Positions 9,100 to 17,432 are shown, counted from the stretch's first letter. The stretch is 64,000 nucleotides of DNA from an uncultured Desulfobacterales bacterium (GCA_937915545.1 CALGIJ010000004.1:248001-312000), one strand, 5' to 3'. The notes: generated by a model from the sequence alone, not told the origin. Program-made: numbers and translations.

Positions 9100-9414
9100 A
9101 TGGACACGAAAATCACCGCGGCAGAGCTCGCCCTGCTGCAAGCCTCCGACAAGGCCGTGACCCTCCTCGACGTGAGGAGAAAAGAAGATTTTGCTAAGGA
9201 GCCAACCACCTACGGGGGCGCCTCATGGAAAAATCCAGCGAAGGTGGACGAGTGGGCCTCATCACTGCCGGAAAGTCAGCAAGTCGTCATCTACTGTGTG
9301 CGCGGCGGTTCGGTCAGCCAGGCGCTGCAGCAGCGCCTGGCTGAGAAAGGGTGCGCGGCGCGCTATGTGGAGGGTGGCCTGGAGGCGTTGAACAAGAACA
9401 GCCAAGGCCGATAA
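9100..9414 (+). CDS. Rhodanese-like sulfurtransferase
   Basis: This 104-residue single rhodanese domain has LLDVRRKEDF near the N terminus and the active-site loop YCVRGGSVS, with the catalytic Cys at about residue 68. There is no signal peptide, so it is cytoplasmic. The start is the ATG at 9100, 10 nt after chrA and preceded by a GGGAGA ribosome binding site. Rhodanese domains often accompany chrA and may protect against thiol damage from chromate reduction. It is the last gene of the operon and is followed by a palindrome. Confidence 0.85.
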   Translation: MDTKITAAELALLQASDKAVTLLDVRRKEDFAKEPTTYGGASWKNPAKVDEWASSLPESQQVVIYCVRGGSVSQALQQRLAEKGCAARYVEGGLEALNKNSQGR

Positions 9415-9417
9415 GTC

Positions 9418-9441
9418 CCGAGCGGGCCTAGGCCCGCTCGG
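9418..9441 (+). terminator. Palindromic hairpin ending the chromate operon
   Basis: The 24 bp from 9418 to 9441 form a perfect palindrome (CCGAGCGGGCC and its complement around a central TA) 3 nt after the rhodanese stop codon. The downstream T-run is weak, so termination is probable but not certain. Confidence 0.6.
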
Positions 9442-9452
9442 TGCATTCTTCG

Positions 9453-9493
9453 ACTATCCCTTGAGAAATGCCCTGATCCTGGCCGCGGTTTCC
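9453..9493 (-). pseudogene. Remnant of the 3' end of an enoyl-CoA hydratase gene
   Basis: Read on the minus strand this encodes ETAARIRAFLKG and a stop, the same C terminus as the intact enoyl-CoA hydratase gene ending at 17433. At DNA level 40 of 41 bases match 17432-17472, in the same orientation. Similarity stops abruptly on both sides. It is therefore one arm of a direct repeat flanking the feo and five-gene operons. Confidence 0.75.
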
Positions 9494-9541
9494 AGGGGCC
9501 AGCGGCCCTCCGGGGAGACGCAAGCTGCACGGATAGCGCGA

Positions 9542-10960
9542 TTACCCGCCGACAATCCGCCACACCAATGCCACCGCCCCGCAGATGACAATCCCGAAAC
9601 CGATCGGCATAAAGGTCGACACCAAGGTCCATTGCAGACTTTTCGTCTCCTTCCAGATCGTGTAGATGGTCGTCGAGCACGGGTTGTGGCAGAGGCTGAA
9701 GAGCATCAGGCAGATGGCAGTGAGCGTCGTCCAACCACCCGCCTGCAGCAGCATGGCCAGCTCCGAGTCGCCTCGGGCAGTAAACATGACACCTGCCCCC
9801 TGCTCACCTATGCCCGTCACGCCGGTCGTCATCACAGTCAGCATGAGTATCGTGGGGATCACTATCTCATTTGCGGGAATGGCCACGATATAGGCCACCA
9901 GAATCACCCCGTTAAGTCCGATCAGCCACCCGGGACCGTCAAGGATACTGATCATCCACTGGGCCAGGGAGATGCCGCCAATCTGGATGTTGCTGAGAGA
10001 CCATAGGACGACTCCCGCCGGTGCGGCGAAGACGATAGCTCGCCACAATACGATCAACGTTCGATCGACGAGCGAAGTGTAGAGCGTCCTGAGGAAGTTG
10101 GGTGGCCGGAAAGGCGGCAACTCCAGCGTAAAGGTCGAGGTTTCGCCCTTGAGCACGGTCCGCGACAGCATCCACGAGGAGAAAAAGGTCAGAAACACCC
10201 CCAGCAAGGCCACGCCAAGGACCGCACTGGCGGCAACCAGCCCGGTAAGTGCCGGTGGGGCCAGGGCCCCGAGGAAAACCGTTGCCAGCAGGATTTGTGT
10301 TGGCCAGCGCCCGTTACACAAGGCGAAATTGTTGGTGATGATGGCAATCAGCCTCTCGCGCGGGGAGTCGATGACCCGGGTGGCCACGATGCCGGCGGCA
10401 TTGCATCCCCACCCCATGCTCATGGTCAGCGCCTGCTTGCCGTGCGCGCCGACCCGCTGGAACAAATGGTCAAGATTGAACGCTACCCTGGGGAGATAGC
10501 CGAAGTCCTCAAGGATGGTAAACAGGGGAAAGAAAATCGCCATCGGCGGCAACATGACACTGATAACCCAGGCCATGGTCAGGTACAGCCCGTCAACGAG
10601 CACCCCGGAGAGCCACCACGGCAGGTGCGCGTAGTCGGCCAGTTGTTTGAGAAATGGATGACCGATATCGAGCAGGATGGTGGCCAGCCATCCCGACGGG
10701 AGATTCGCCCCCTCGATGGTCAGCCACAGCACCAGGGCGAGCATGAGCACCATGATCGGCATTCCCGTCCAACGGTTGGTCAGCAGCCAATCCAGGCGAC
10801 GCTCCCAGGCCAGCCGGTGCGTCTTGCCCTGCTGGTCGACATTGCGTGAGGCGATACGGGCCGATTCCGCGTAGATGCTTTCGACCCAGCGGTCGTGGTA
10901 ATCCTGTGGCAGTTTCCAGCGTAACTCGCTGGCCCGTTCAACGATCTGTTTCGGCGTCAT
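9542..10960 (-). CDS. feoB: FeoB membrane domain, encoded as a separate protein
   Basis: This 472-residue protein corresponds to the C-terminal channel part of the ferrous iron transporter FeoB, without its GTPase. It has about eight to ten membrane segments and two Gate-like regions. Conserved elements are DFGYLPRVAFNLDHLF, MGWGCNAAGIVATRVID and FALCNGRWPTQILL, whose Cys residues match the iron-path cysteines of FeoB. The ATG at 10960 follows AGGGA; an in-frame ATG 36 nt upstream lacks a ribosome binding site. The G-domain gene ends 79 nt upstream on the same strand. The halves presumably assemble to import Fe(II) across the inner membrane. Confidence 0.88.
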   Translation of the reverse strand: MTPKQIVERASELRWKLPQDYHDRWVESIYAESARIASRNVDQQGKTHRLAWERRLDWLLTNRWTGMPIMVLMLALVLWLTIEGANLPSGWLATILLDIGHPFLKQLADYAHLPWWLSGVLVDGLYLTMAWVISVMLPPMAIFFPLFTILEDFGYLPRVAFNLDHLFQRVGAHGKQALTMSMGWGCNAAGIVATRVIDSPRERLIAIITNNFALCNGRWPTQILLATVFLGALAPPALTGLVAASAVLGVALLGVFLTFFSSWMLSRTVLKGETSTFTLELPPFRPPNFLRTLYTSLVDRTLIVLWRAIVFAAPAGVVLWSLSNIQIGGISLAQWMISILDGPGWLIGLNGVILVAYIVAIPANEIVIPTILMLTVMTTGVTGIGEQGAGVMFTARGDSELAMLLQAGGWTTLTAICLMLFSLCHNPCSTTIYTIWKETKSLQWTLVSTFMPIGFGIVICGAVALVWRIVGG

Positions 10961-11039
10961 GGCTCTGGTTCCCTGACAAGTATTGTTCACTCTCATTTCG
11001 GAAGATTACGGAATGCCTCGATCGTGGGAAAGAGTGCCC

Positions 11040-11858
11040 TTAATTGCCGCAGGCGCTTATCGTGCCCGTGGCGACGTGGTCCTGCTGGAGTGACCCGATC
11101 TCGCCGGAGGCCACCGCCTGGACGATACGCGAGTCCCCCTCCAGCAGGCGCAGGGCAACCCATTCCCGGTGGGGCATATTGGGATACGCCTCCGCGAGGC
11201 ACTTGACCAGTTCATCGACACTCTCCCGCACTGTCGGGATATCGACCGGCAAACGATGCGGGCGGCAGGTGCTGCGACCATTGGCCATATCGTCGATTTC
11301 CCGAAGAAGCTGCTCGATGCCCTCGCCTTGACGCGCCGCAGCCAGGACCACCGGAACCCCCAGGTCTCGGGATAGTCCGCGCCCGTCAACGGTCACGCCA
11401 TGGGCTCGCGCCTCATCGATCAGGTTGACGCAGACAATCGCTTTGTCGGTGATCTGCAAGACCTGCAGGGCCAGATTGAGGTTGCGCTCGAGTCGCGTCG
11501 CGTCAACGACGACAACCGTCACATCCGGACGCCCGAAGAGAATGAAATTCCGGGCCACCTCCTCGTCCTCGGTGGCGGAGAGCAGGGAATAGGTTCCGGG
11601 GAGATCGACCAGCTTGAATTTCTTGCTGTTATACGAAAAGCCCCCCTCGGCCCGGGCAATTGTCTTGCCGGGCCAGTTGCCGGTATGCTGCCTGAGGCCG
11701 GTCAAGGCGTTGAACACGGTGCTCTTGCCCGTGTTGGGGTTGCCGGCCAGGGCGACCACGAAATCCACCTGCCCGAGTTTTACCCCCAGCCTCTCCAATC
11801 TTGAACCGGAGGAAACGGCGCAGGTTTCACAAGTGGTCGCGTGTGTCGGAGTTGTCAT
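11040..11858 (-). CDS. feoB: FeoB GTPase (G) domain, encoded as a separate protein
   Basis: This 272-residue soluble protein has the G motifs of FeoB: P-loop GNPNTGKST (about residue 38), switch region RQHTGNWPGKT, G3 DLPGTYSL and G4 VNLIDEA (NxxD). A helical GDI-like domain follows. It has no membrane segment and ends before the channel, which is encoded by the next gene. An N-terminal CETCAVSSGS segment has a CxxC that may bind metal. Its ATG lies 1 nt after the regulator's stop codon, so translation is coupled. Confidence 0.9.
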   Translation of the reverse strand: MTTPTHATTCETCAVSSGSRLERLGVKLGQVDFVVALAGNPNTGKSTVFNALTGLRQHTGNWPGKTIARAEGGFSYNSKKFKLVDLPGTYSLLSATEDEEVARNFILFGRPDVTVVVVDATRLERNLNLALQVLQITDKAIVCVNLIDEARAHGVTVDGRGLSRDLGVPVVLAAARQGEGIEQLLREIDDMANGRSTCRPHRLPVDIPTVRESVDELVKCLAEAYPNMPHREWVALRLLEGDSRIVQAVASGEIGSLQQDHVATGTISACGN

Positions 11859-11859
11859 A

Positions 11860-12765
11860 TCACTGCCTCACCTTCCTGATGCGGATGTGGTCGGCCTGCT
11901 CCTTGCGCAAGGCGATACAGGCCCCGCGAATGCGATAGCCAACCGGACTGCCCGAAGGGTTGATCAACTCGACCGCGGTAACGGTTCCGGGCACGACCCC
12001 AAGATCGAGCAAACGGTTTCGTTCCAAGCCCCGGCAGAGTGACGACATGCCGACTATCTCGGCTTTCTCGCCGCGGCGAAGACTTGACAACCGTTCGACG
12101 GACTCGTCAAATACCTCGCCAGCCTCCAGTTCCACCGCGGTTATCTGCGCGGCGACCTCCCCAGGAAAGGCCACGGTCAGTCCTTCCAGGCGAATGCGTA
12201 CTCCGCTGTCGTCGTTTTTCTCGACGCGGAGCACGGTGTCGGTGGTTATACCGGCCTGAGCTATGCGAGCATACAGCCGTGAGGGTTCATCTTCGATATG
12301 CACCACTCTCCCCGTCCATCCGGCGGGGTACACCACCAGCGGCTGGCCGCGCCTCGGCGGCATTTCTCCGGCCGCTGTCGGGATGGGGTCGCCATGGGGG
12401 TCAAAGCGCGGGTGGCCGAGATCCTCGGCCAGTTTCTTGACCTCGTCCCTTGAAAGCGTGTGCTCCCGTTCATCGGCGAGCGCATGCCAAGCGGATTCGG
12501 GAAGCCCGGTTTTCCTGGCAAGGTAGGTTTCATATAGCCGATGGGCCTGCAGGACATGCAGGGCATACTCTCGGCCGCTGGCCGTCAGGGACAGGCCATC
12601 GGCGTCGAGCAATTCCGCCTTCCGCAGTTCGCCAAGCAATCGATCGACCTGCTGCGGCGAGATGGCGAGCTTTGCGGCGAGTGCTGCCGGGGTAGCATCC
12701 TGTCCTTCGTATTCGCACTCGGTAAGCAGTTTGAGCGCGTGTTGGATAAGCGTCTGTTCATTCAT
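11860..12765 (-). CDS. DtxR-type regulator fused to two FeoA (SH3) domains
   Basis: In this 301-residue protein the first 60 residues form a winged helix (AALAAKLAISPQQVDRLLGELRKAELL). A helical DtxR-like dimerisation/metal region follows (HRLYETYLARKTG, then HALADEREHTLSRDEVKKLAEDLGHP). Two SH3-like FeoA domains lie at about residues 135-205 and 215-300, the second with SLRRGEKAEIVGMSS and RGLERNRLLDLGVVPG. It probably senses iron or manganese and controls the feo genes, and a FeoA domain may also contact the split FeoB. The start at 12765 was chosen because the helix-turn-helix begins there; an in-frame extension upstream looks non-coding. Confidence 0.85.
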   Translation of the reverse strand: MNEQTLIQHALKLLTECEYEGQDATPAALAAKLAISPQQVDRLLGELRKAELLDADGLSLTASGREYALHVLQAHRLYETYLARKTGLPESAWHALADEREHTLSRDEVKKLAEDLGHPRFDPHGDPIPTAAGEMPPRRGQPLVVYPAGWTGRVVHIEDEPSRLYARIAQAGITTDTVLRVEKNDDSGVRIRLEGLTVAFPGEVAAQITAVELEAGEVFDESVERLSSLRRGEKAEIVGMSSLCRGLERNRLLDLGVVPGTVTAVELINPSGSPVGYRIRGACIALRKEQADHIRIRKVRQ

Positions 12766-13163
12766 AGTACGTTGCCAAGTCGTATCGTAACATTCTCGGT
12801 GAAAATATTTTTGCAATACAGACACCTCAACAAGGAGCGCTGCCTTTGGCCGTACCAAAGGCTGTCACAGCAGCGCTGCTTGCAGTGTCACCGCTGTGGT
12901 CAAGGCACTGAAACCGGCACGGCAGCAACGCCAAGAACGCCAGCGCTCCAGTTCTGCTCCCTACAGTGTATTGCCCCGATTCCACTGTGTCGACAGTTTC
13001 TTCATCGAGCGTCCCTGTTCTTTGCTCTTCCCCTGATTGACAACATCAATACGGCCACAAACTTAAGCATTTCTTAGCAATCGAGTGGTATATTCGCGTT
13101 TATTGGCAAGCCCCTCATCCACCGTACCACACACCCAAACCACCATATCTCCAATAAATTCAA
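12766..13163. other. Divergent intergenic region between feo and the five-gene operon
   Basis: This 398-bp stretch separates the minus-strand feo operon from the plus-strand methyltransferase operon and should hold both promoters. A TTGACA at 13037-13042 is the best -35 element on the plus strand, but its -10 at 17 bp is poor. I could not identify a convincing DtxR palindrome or a gene here. Confidence 0.35.
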
Positions 13164-13820
13164 ATGCCCATACCTTCAATCCCGACCAGAGGCCGGACCC
13201 TCGATTATGCCGCCTCCGTCTATGATGTGCTTGAACCACTCTGTCTGTTCAACAAACAACGGGAGTTCGACCAGAGGATCATCGACACGCTCGACATCAA
13301 GCCGTCCGACGCTCTTCTCGATCTTGGCTGCGGGACAGGCTTGCTTTGTGATAAGATCGCCCGCCTCCTCGAAGCCGGTCAAGGCGGATCGATCACCGGC
13401 ATCGATGCCGCCGGACGCATGATCGAGGCGGCGCAAAGCAAGCGCGGGTCCGCGAAGTGCCGGTTCGAAGCCATGGCCGCGGAACACCTGGAGTTTGCAG
13501 ACTGTTCCTTTGATGCCGTCGTCTCCAGCCTGTTTTTCCATCACCTCCCCCTGGATCTCAAGGAAGAGAGCCTCCGCGAGGCCTATAGAGTTCTCAAACC
13601 AGGGGGCAGGCTGGTCATCGCCGACATGGATCGGCCGACGACGCTGTTTGGGGCTTTGCTTTCTCATGCCTCGCGCTGGGTCTTCCTCCAACCGCAGATC
13701 GCTGAGAATATCCAGGGCCTCCTGCCGGGGCTTATCGCCGCCGCTGGCTTCGCCGACCCACAGAAAGTCGCCAGCTATTTTGGCTACCTCACTATTTTTT
13801 CCAGCGATAAGCCATTATGA
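13164..13820 (+). CDS. Class I SAM-dependent methyltransferase (UbiE-like)
   Basis: This 218-residue cytoplasmic protein has SAM motif I LLDLGCGTGLL near residue 50, motif II GIDAAGRMIEAA and a post-motif VLKPGGRLVIADMD. It resembles the UbiE/MenG group that methylates quinones and other lipids, but the substrate is unknown. Its stop overlaps the ATG of the isoprenoid-synthase-fold gene by 4 nt (ATGA). That coupling suggests the methyltransferase acts on an isoprenoid made or bound by the neighbour. This is inference. Confidence 0.8.
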   Translation: MPIPSIPTRGRTLDYAASVYDVLEPLCLFNKQREFDQRIIDTLDIKPSDALLDLGCGTGLLCDKIARLLEAGQGGSITGIDAAGRMIEAAQSKRGSAKCRFEAMAAEHLEFADCSFDAVVSSLFFHHLPLDLKEESLREAYRVLKPGGRLVIADMDRPTTLFGALLSHASRWVFLQPQIAENIQGLLPGLIAAAGFADPQKVASYFGYLTIFSSDKPL

Positions 13821-14803
13821 ATACTGTTTATTTTTCATTTTACCCCACTGCGCAAGCGAGCGAACTCGAGGCCGAACTTGGGGCGGGCCTGGAACGATTC
13901 TGGCGTGAAGCGGCCGCAGTCCTCGATAAAGGAGCTATCAACCTTGTCCAGCCCACTCGGGCATCGCTGTCGCTGTCGAGCAATTTTTTCTCCGCGCTGT
14001 TCCTCTATTCCTACTTCAGGGCTGAGATTCCCAAGGAGAGGCGCGTCTTTTACGTTGCCATCAACCAGTGTCTCCGAGGCCTGGTGACCGGCTGCGACAA
14101 CCTTCTTGACGACGAGTACAAGACCACCCTGGAAACTGATCTGCCTGCCCAGGCCCATCGCTTCCGTTCGGTCCTGGATATCATGGTTGCCGATCGCGTG
14201 CTCTTCACCCTGCTGTCCGCGTATTGCCACCAGCAGGGCCTGCCGATCGACGTGGCGCTGCGCGCCAGCAATGCCTGCCTTGATGCCCTGGCCAGAAGCG
14301 GTGCGCAGGAGGCCTCCGAGGAAGGGGGCATCAAGCAGCGACTCCGCCCCGAAAAGGTTCTCACCGATGTCCACCACTTCAAGACCGGCATGCTTTTTCA
14401 GGCCCCTTGGGTGGTTCCGGCGCTTTTCGAGCAGCCCATGCCCACGGCGGCCGCGGAAGCACAGCGGTCGTTGTACAGGATTGGCATCGGTTGCCAGATT
14501 CTCGACGACATGGTCGATCTTTTTGTCGATATATCAAGAAGACGCCACAACTATGTGGCGTCGGTGATCGCCCACGGGGAATCTCGAAAAGCATGGGGTG
14601 ACCTGCAATCGGCCCACGGCACGGGTCAGTCACCGGGAGACTTTTATGCAGCCCACCCCGGAATCGCCACCAGGCTGAAGCGCGAAGCCATGGAGATGTT
14701 GCAAGAAGGACTTGGCGCCCTGTTTCTTGAACCGCACCAACACCTGGTCGGGCCCGCCGCGGCATTCATCGCCGCTCGAATCGGCGGACTCACGCCAGGC
14801 TGA
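13817..14803 (+). CDS. Isoprenoid-synthase-fold (polyprenyl synthetase-like) protein
   Basis: This 328-residue, all-helical protein has both acidic Mg-binding motifs of class I isoprenoid synthases: DNLLDDE at residues 94-100 and ILDDMVDL at 228-235. An HHFKTGMLF segment at 186-194 resembles the K-T motif of trans-prenyltransferases. The first motif is D(N)LLDD rather than the classical DDxxD, and overall similarity to housekeeping IspA/IspB-type enzymes looks low. It may therefore be a divergent prenyltransferase or terpene-synthase-like enzyme. It overlaps the methyltransferase gene and lies 21 nt before an ABC permease, so its product may be exported. Confidence 0.7.
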   Translation: MNTVYFSFYPTAQASELEAELGAGLERFWREAAAVLDKGAINLVQPTRASLSLSSNFFSALFLYSYFRAEIPKERRVFYVAINQCLRGLVTGCDNLLDDEYKTTLETDLPAQAHRFRSVLDIMVADRVLFTLLSAYCHQQGLPIDVALRASNACLDALARSGAQEASEEGGIKQRLRPEKVLTDVHHFKTGMLFQAPWVVPALFEQPMPTAAAEAQRSLYRIGIGCQILDDMVDLFVDISRRRHNYVASVIAHGESRKAWGDLQSAHGTGQSPGDFYAAHPGIATRLKREAMEMLQEGLGALFLEPHQHLVGPAAAFIAARIGGLTPG

Positions 14804-14824
14804 GGCACAATCTCGCCCGCCGCC

Positions 14825-15982
14825 ATGCGCTTAGGCTTCGTTCTGAAACTTGCTTTCCTCTTTCTGCATCGATCGAGAAAGGCGACCTTTGTCCTGTCGT
14901 TCATGGTGCTGACGGCTGTCGCCGCCCTGGTCTTTCTCTCGGCGTTGGCCGTCGGCACCAATGATGCGATGATCGGCAACTCCACCGGTCTCTTTACGGG
15001 CCAAATCGTCGGCAGCAACCTACACCCGGGTGACCTCCCCCTGCCAGCCATCGCCGGGGTGGAGCGGGTTGTGGTACGCCGAGATTTGCCGGTGCTGTTG
15101 GGAAAAAACGGACGCGTCGAGCCGCTCACCCTGATCGGTGTCGACGCCGCGGCGGAGAAAGCCACCACCTCTCTCGCCAGGAAGACCTTGTCGGGCCGGT
15201 ACCCTGACCCCGGCGAGGCGTCGATTTTCCTCGGACACGCTACAGCCGAACGCCTCGGTGTCGCCGTTGACGATCACGTCCTCATCAGCGACCGCGATGA
15301 GGCGCCCCTGGCCTCATTACAGGTGGCGGGAATCTACCGCACCGGACTCACGCATCTTGACCAGGGAATGGCTTTTTGCCCGATCGAGTCCCTGCCTGGC
15401 CAACAAACGAATCTCTCCATCGCCGTCTTTCTCGCCAAGGGAACGGCGGAGGATGTCGTCGTCGGCATCCTGCGCCGCATCCTGCCCTCCGCCAGCTTTC
15501 TCGCCTGGCCGGAATTCATGCCCGACCTGCAGCAGCTCATCGAGCTCGACCATATCTGCATGGGCATAGTCATTTTTTTGGTATTTGTGATCGTTTCAGT
15601 GGGTATCTCCTGCGCCTTTCATATCTTTATCCTCAAAAACCTTCGAGATCACGGCATCATGAAAGCGATGGGCGTGTCGCCCGCGGACACGGCGCTGCTC
15701 CTCGTCAGCCAAATCCTCATCCTGACGGTTCTGGCGGCGCTTGTCGGGACTGTCGCAGGAGTCGTCCTCGCCGAGTTTTTTGCCACCGTCGGTATCGACA
15801 TCAGTTCATTCACCTCTCACAACCAATACTTTGCCGTTTCCGGACTGCTTTACCCGCGACTGACCTTCCTGGCAACAATCACCCCTCCTGCTACGGCCAT
15901 CTTCTTCGGGCTGATCGCGGCTGTATGGCCAACGGCCTATGTGCTGCACAAGGGACCGGCAGAGATCCTCAGGGGGATGTAA
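14825..15982 (+). CDS. ABC transporter permease, MacB/FtsX-type
   Basis: This 385-residue inner-membrane protein has the MacB/LolC topology: one N-terminal membrane helix (about residues 19-42), a roughly 200-residue extracytoplasmic domain, then three C-terminal helices (about 245-270, 290-320 and 350-375). FtsX-type features include KNLRDHGIMKAMGVSPADTALLL, the cytoplasmic coupling segment. Such permeases do not form classical channels; they drive periplasmic partners in lipid, lipoprotein or toxin export. The stop overlaps the ATPase start by 1 nt (TAATG). Confidence 0.85.
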   Translation: MRLGFVLKLAFLFLHRSRKATFVLSFMVLTAVAALVFLSALAVGTNDAMIGNSTGLFTGQIVGSNLHPGDLPLPAIAGVERVVVRRDLPVLLGKNGRVEPLTLIGVDAAAEKATTSLARKTLSGRYPDPGEASIFLGHATAERLGVAVDDHVLISDRDEAPLASLQVAGIYRTGLTHLDQGMAFCPIESLPGQQTNLSIAVFLAKGTAEDVVVGILRRILPSASFLAWPEFMPDLQQLIELDHICMGIVIFLVFVIVSVGISCAFHIFILKNLRDHGIMKAMGVSPADTALLLVSQILILTVLAALVGTVAGVVLAEFFATVGIDISSFTSHNQYFAVSGLLYPRLTFLATITPPATAIFFGLIAAVWPTAYVLHKGPAEILRGM

Positions 15983-16656
15983 TGATGATCGAACTCCAGG
16001 GAGTCAGCAAAACGTTTTCTTCGGGCCGCGGGCACGTGGCGGCACTGTCCGATATTTCCTTCACCATGGCGAGGGGCCAGCGGGGAGTGCTTTTCGGTCG
16101 TTCCGGTTCAGGTAAAACGACGTTGCTCAACTGCATCGGCACCCTGGAAACTCCGGACAGCGGCGCCATCGTCATTGATGGATGCGATATATGCCGCCTC
16201 AGCCACCGCCAGCGATGCCACTTCCGCAGCAAATCGGTCGGCTTCCTCTTTCAAGCGGCGAATCTCCTGCCATGGCTGTCGGTGGCCGAGAATCTGATGT
16301 TCCCTCTGGAGCAGAATGGAATAAAAGGGCTCGAGCAACGCAGACGCATCGACGCTTTGTTGGCCGCCGTTGGCTTGCGTGGCTATGACAAGGCGATGCC
16401 GGCAGAACTCTCCGGAGGAGAAGCGCAACGAATAGCGTTCGCCCGGGCCATCGCGCACCGCCCGGCGATACTTCTCGCCGACGAACCGACCGCCAATCTC
16501 GACTCCGCCAACAGCCGAGTAATGATCGACGAGATACATGCGCTCTGCCGAGAGCAGCGCACGACCGTGCTTATCGCCACCCACGACCACGAGCTGGTAT
16601 CGACGAGCGATGTGGTTATATGCCTGAAAGATGGAAGACTGGAGGAAAAACGATGA
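15982..16656 (+). CDS. ABC transporter ATPase, LolD/MacB-type
   Basis: This 224-residue ATPase has Walker A GRSGSGKT (about residue 40), the Q-loop LFQAANLLPWLSVAENL, signature LSGGEAQRIAFARAIAHRP, Walker B ILLADEPTANLD and the H-loop THDHE. It matches the LolD/MacB/FtsE group that pairs with FtsX-type permeases, here the preceding gene. The start is ATG 15982, overlapping the permease stop. Its own stop overlaps the diheme lipoprotein start by 4 nt. Confidence 0.9.
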   Translation: MMIELQGVSKTFSSGRGHVAALSDISFTMARGQRGVLFGRSGSGKTTLLNCIGTLETPDSGAIVIDGCDICRLSHRQRCHFRSKSVGFLFQAANLLPWLSVAENLMFPLEQNGIKGLEQRRRIDALLAAVGLRGYDKAMPAELSGGEAQRIAFARAIAHRPAILLADEPTANLDSANSRVMIDEIHALCREQRTTVLIATHDHELVSTSDVVICLKDGRLEEKR

Positions 16657-16904
16657 GGAAAAATATGCTGTTGCTGACAATATCGTTTCTGCTGGCGATC
16701 ACTTCAGCAGGCTGCGCCTATCGTTACTATCTGGGGCTGCATGGCCCTTCGAAAAATACCTTCCCGGACACCCATACCGAGGACATTACTAGAGACGCTC
16801 AATGTCTCGACTGCCATGCCCCCGAAAATGCCTCCGGTGCCACTCCCGTCACTTCTCATCCCTCATTCACCGGATGCCTGAAGTGTCATAACGATCCGGT
16901 GTAA
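16653..16904 (+). CDS. Small diheme c-type cytochrome lipoprotein
   Basis: This 83-residue protein has a lipoprotein signal with lipobox TSAGC (Cys21) and two c-haem sites, CLDCH (51-55) and CLKCH (75-79). His residues at 41 and 69 could be distal ligands. It would sit in the periplasm anchored by lipid. It is the last gene of the five-gene operon and overlaps the ATPase by ATGA, so a redox protein is made together with an exporter and a prenyl-type enzyme. I recognise no closely similar named family. Confidence 0.75.
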   Translation: MRKNMLLLTISFLLAITSAGCAYRYYLGLHGPSKNTFPDTHTEDITRDAQCLDCHAPENASGATPVTSHPSFTGCLKCHNDPV

Positions 16905-17054
16905 GGGTTTCGGGCAGGCCGAAGGCTCTATGCGTTCAAAGCATGGCTACGCCTGCCGCTTGCCCGCCCCGCCGCGGCCAAGCGGCCTTGCAAAGGGGCA
17001 AATGTGGACATACAATAGGTGCAGTTACGAGACTTCTCAGCAAGAGGTGCAACC

Positions 17055-17264
17055 ATGTCCATAGGCGCCACAAGTGCTCTGCCCACCACTGGAACCGTGT
17101 CTCTCCTGAAAGCCGCCAACCGCATGCCAGAACTTGCTGGAGAGCTTATTGAAAAAACTCTCGAAGGGATGGCGACGGTACCGGCCGCGCCAGTTCAGGC
17201 AACGGCACCGGCCCCAGCCGCTTCGTCAGGCGCACCGGGGCAATACGTCGATATTTTCGCCTGA
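17055..17264 (+). CDS. Small YjfB-like protein
   Basis: This 69-residue protein starts at ATG 17055 behind AAGAGGTG. It has a short helical region (SLLKAANRMPELAGELIEKTLEGM), an Ala/Pro-rich linker and the ending GQYVDIFA. That pattern, helices followed by a tail like G-x-x-V-D/N-x-x-A, resembles the short YjfB-like putative motility proteins, but the match is weak. It stands alone between the five-gene operon and the enoyl-CoA hydratase gene. Confidence 0.55.
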   Translation: MSIGATSALPTTGTVSLLKAANRMPELAGELIEKTLEGMATVPAAPVQATAPAPAASSGAPGQYVDIFA

Positions 17265-17432
17265 TTTCTCATAAACACCGGGAGAAAAACTCGCCGCCAC
17301 CTGGCCCTCCCCTCTGCCGCGTCCCCGGTACCGGCAAGGTCTGCGATGCACTGAGCCGCATGGACACGGGCTGTGCCGCCTTGTATCCGTCAAATTCGAG
17401 ATCCCTGCCCAGAGCGCGAGGGTAGTGCCATA

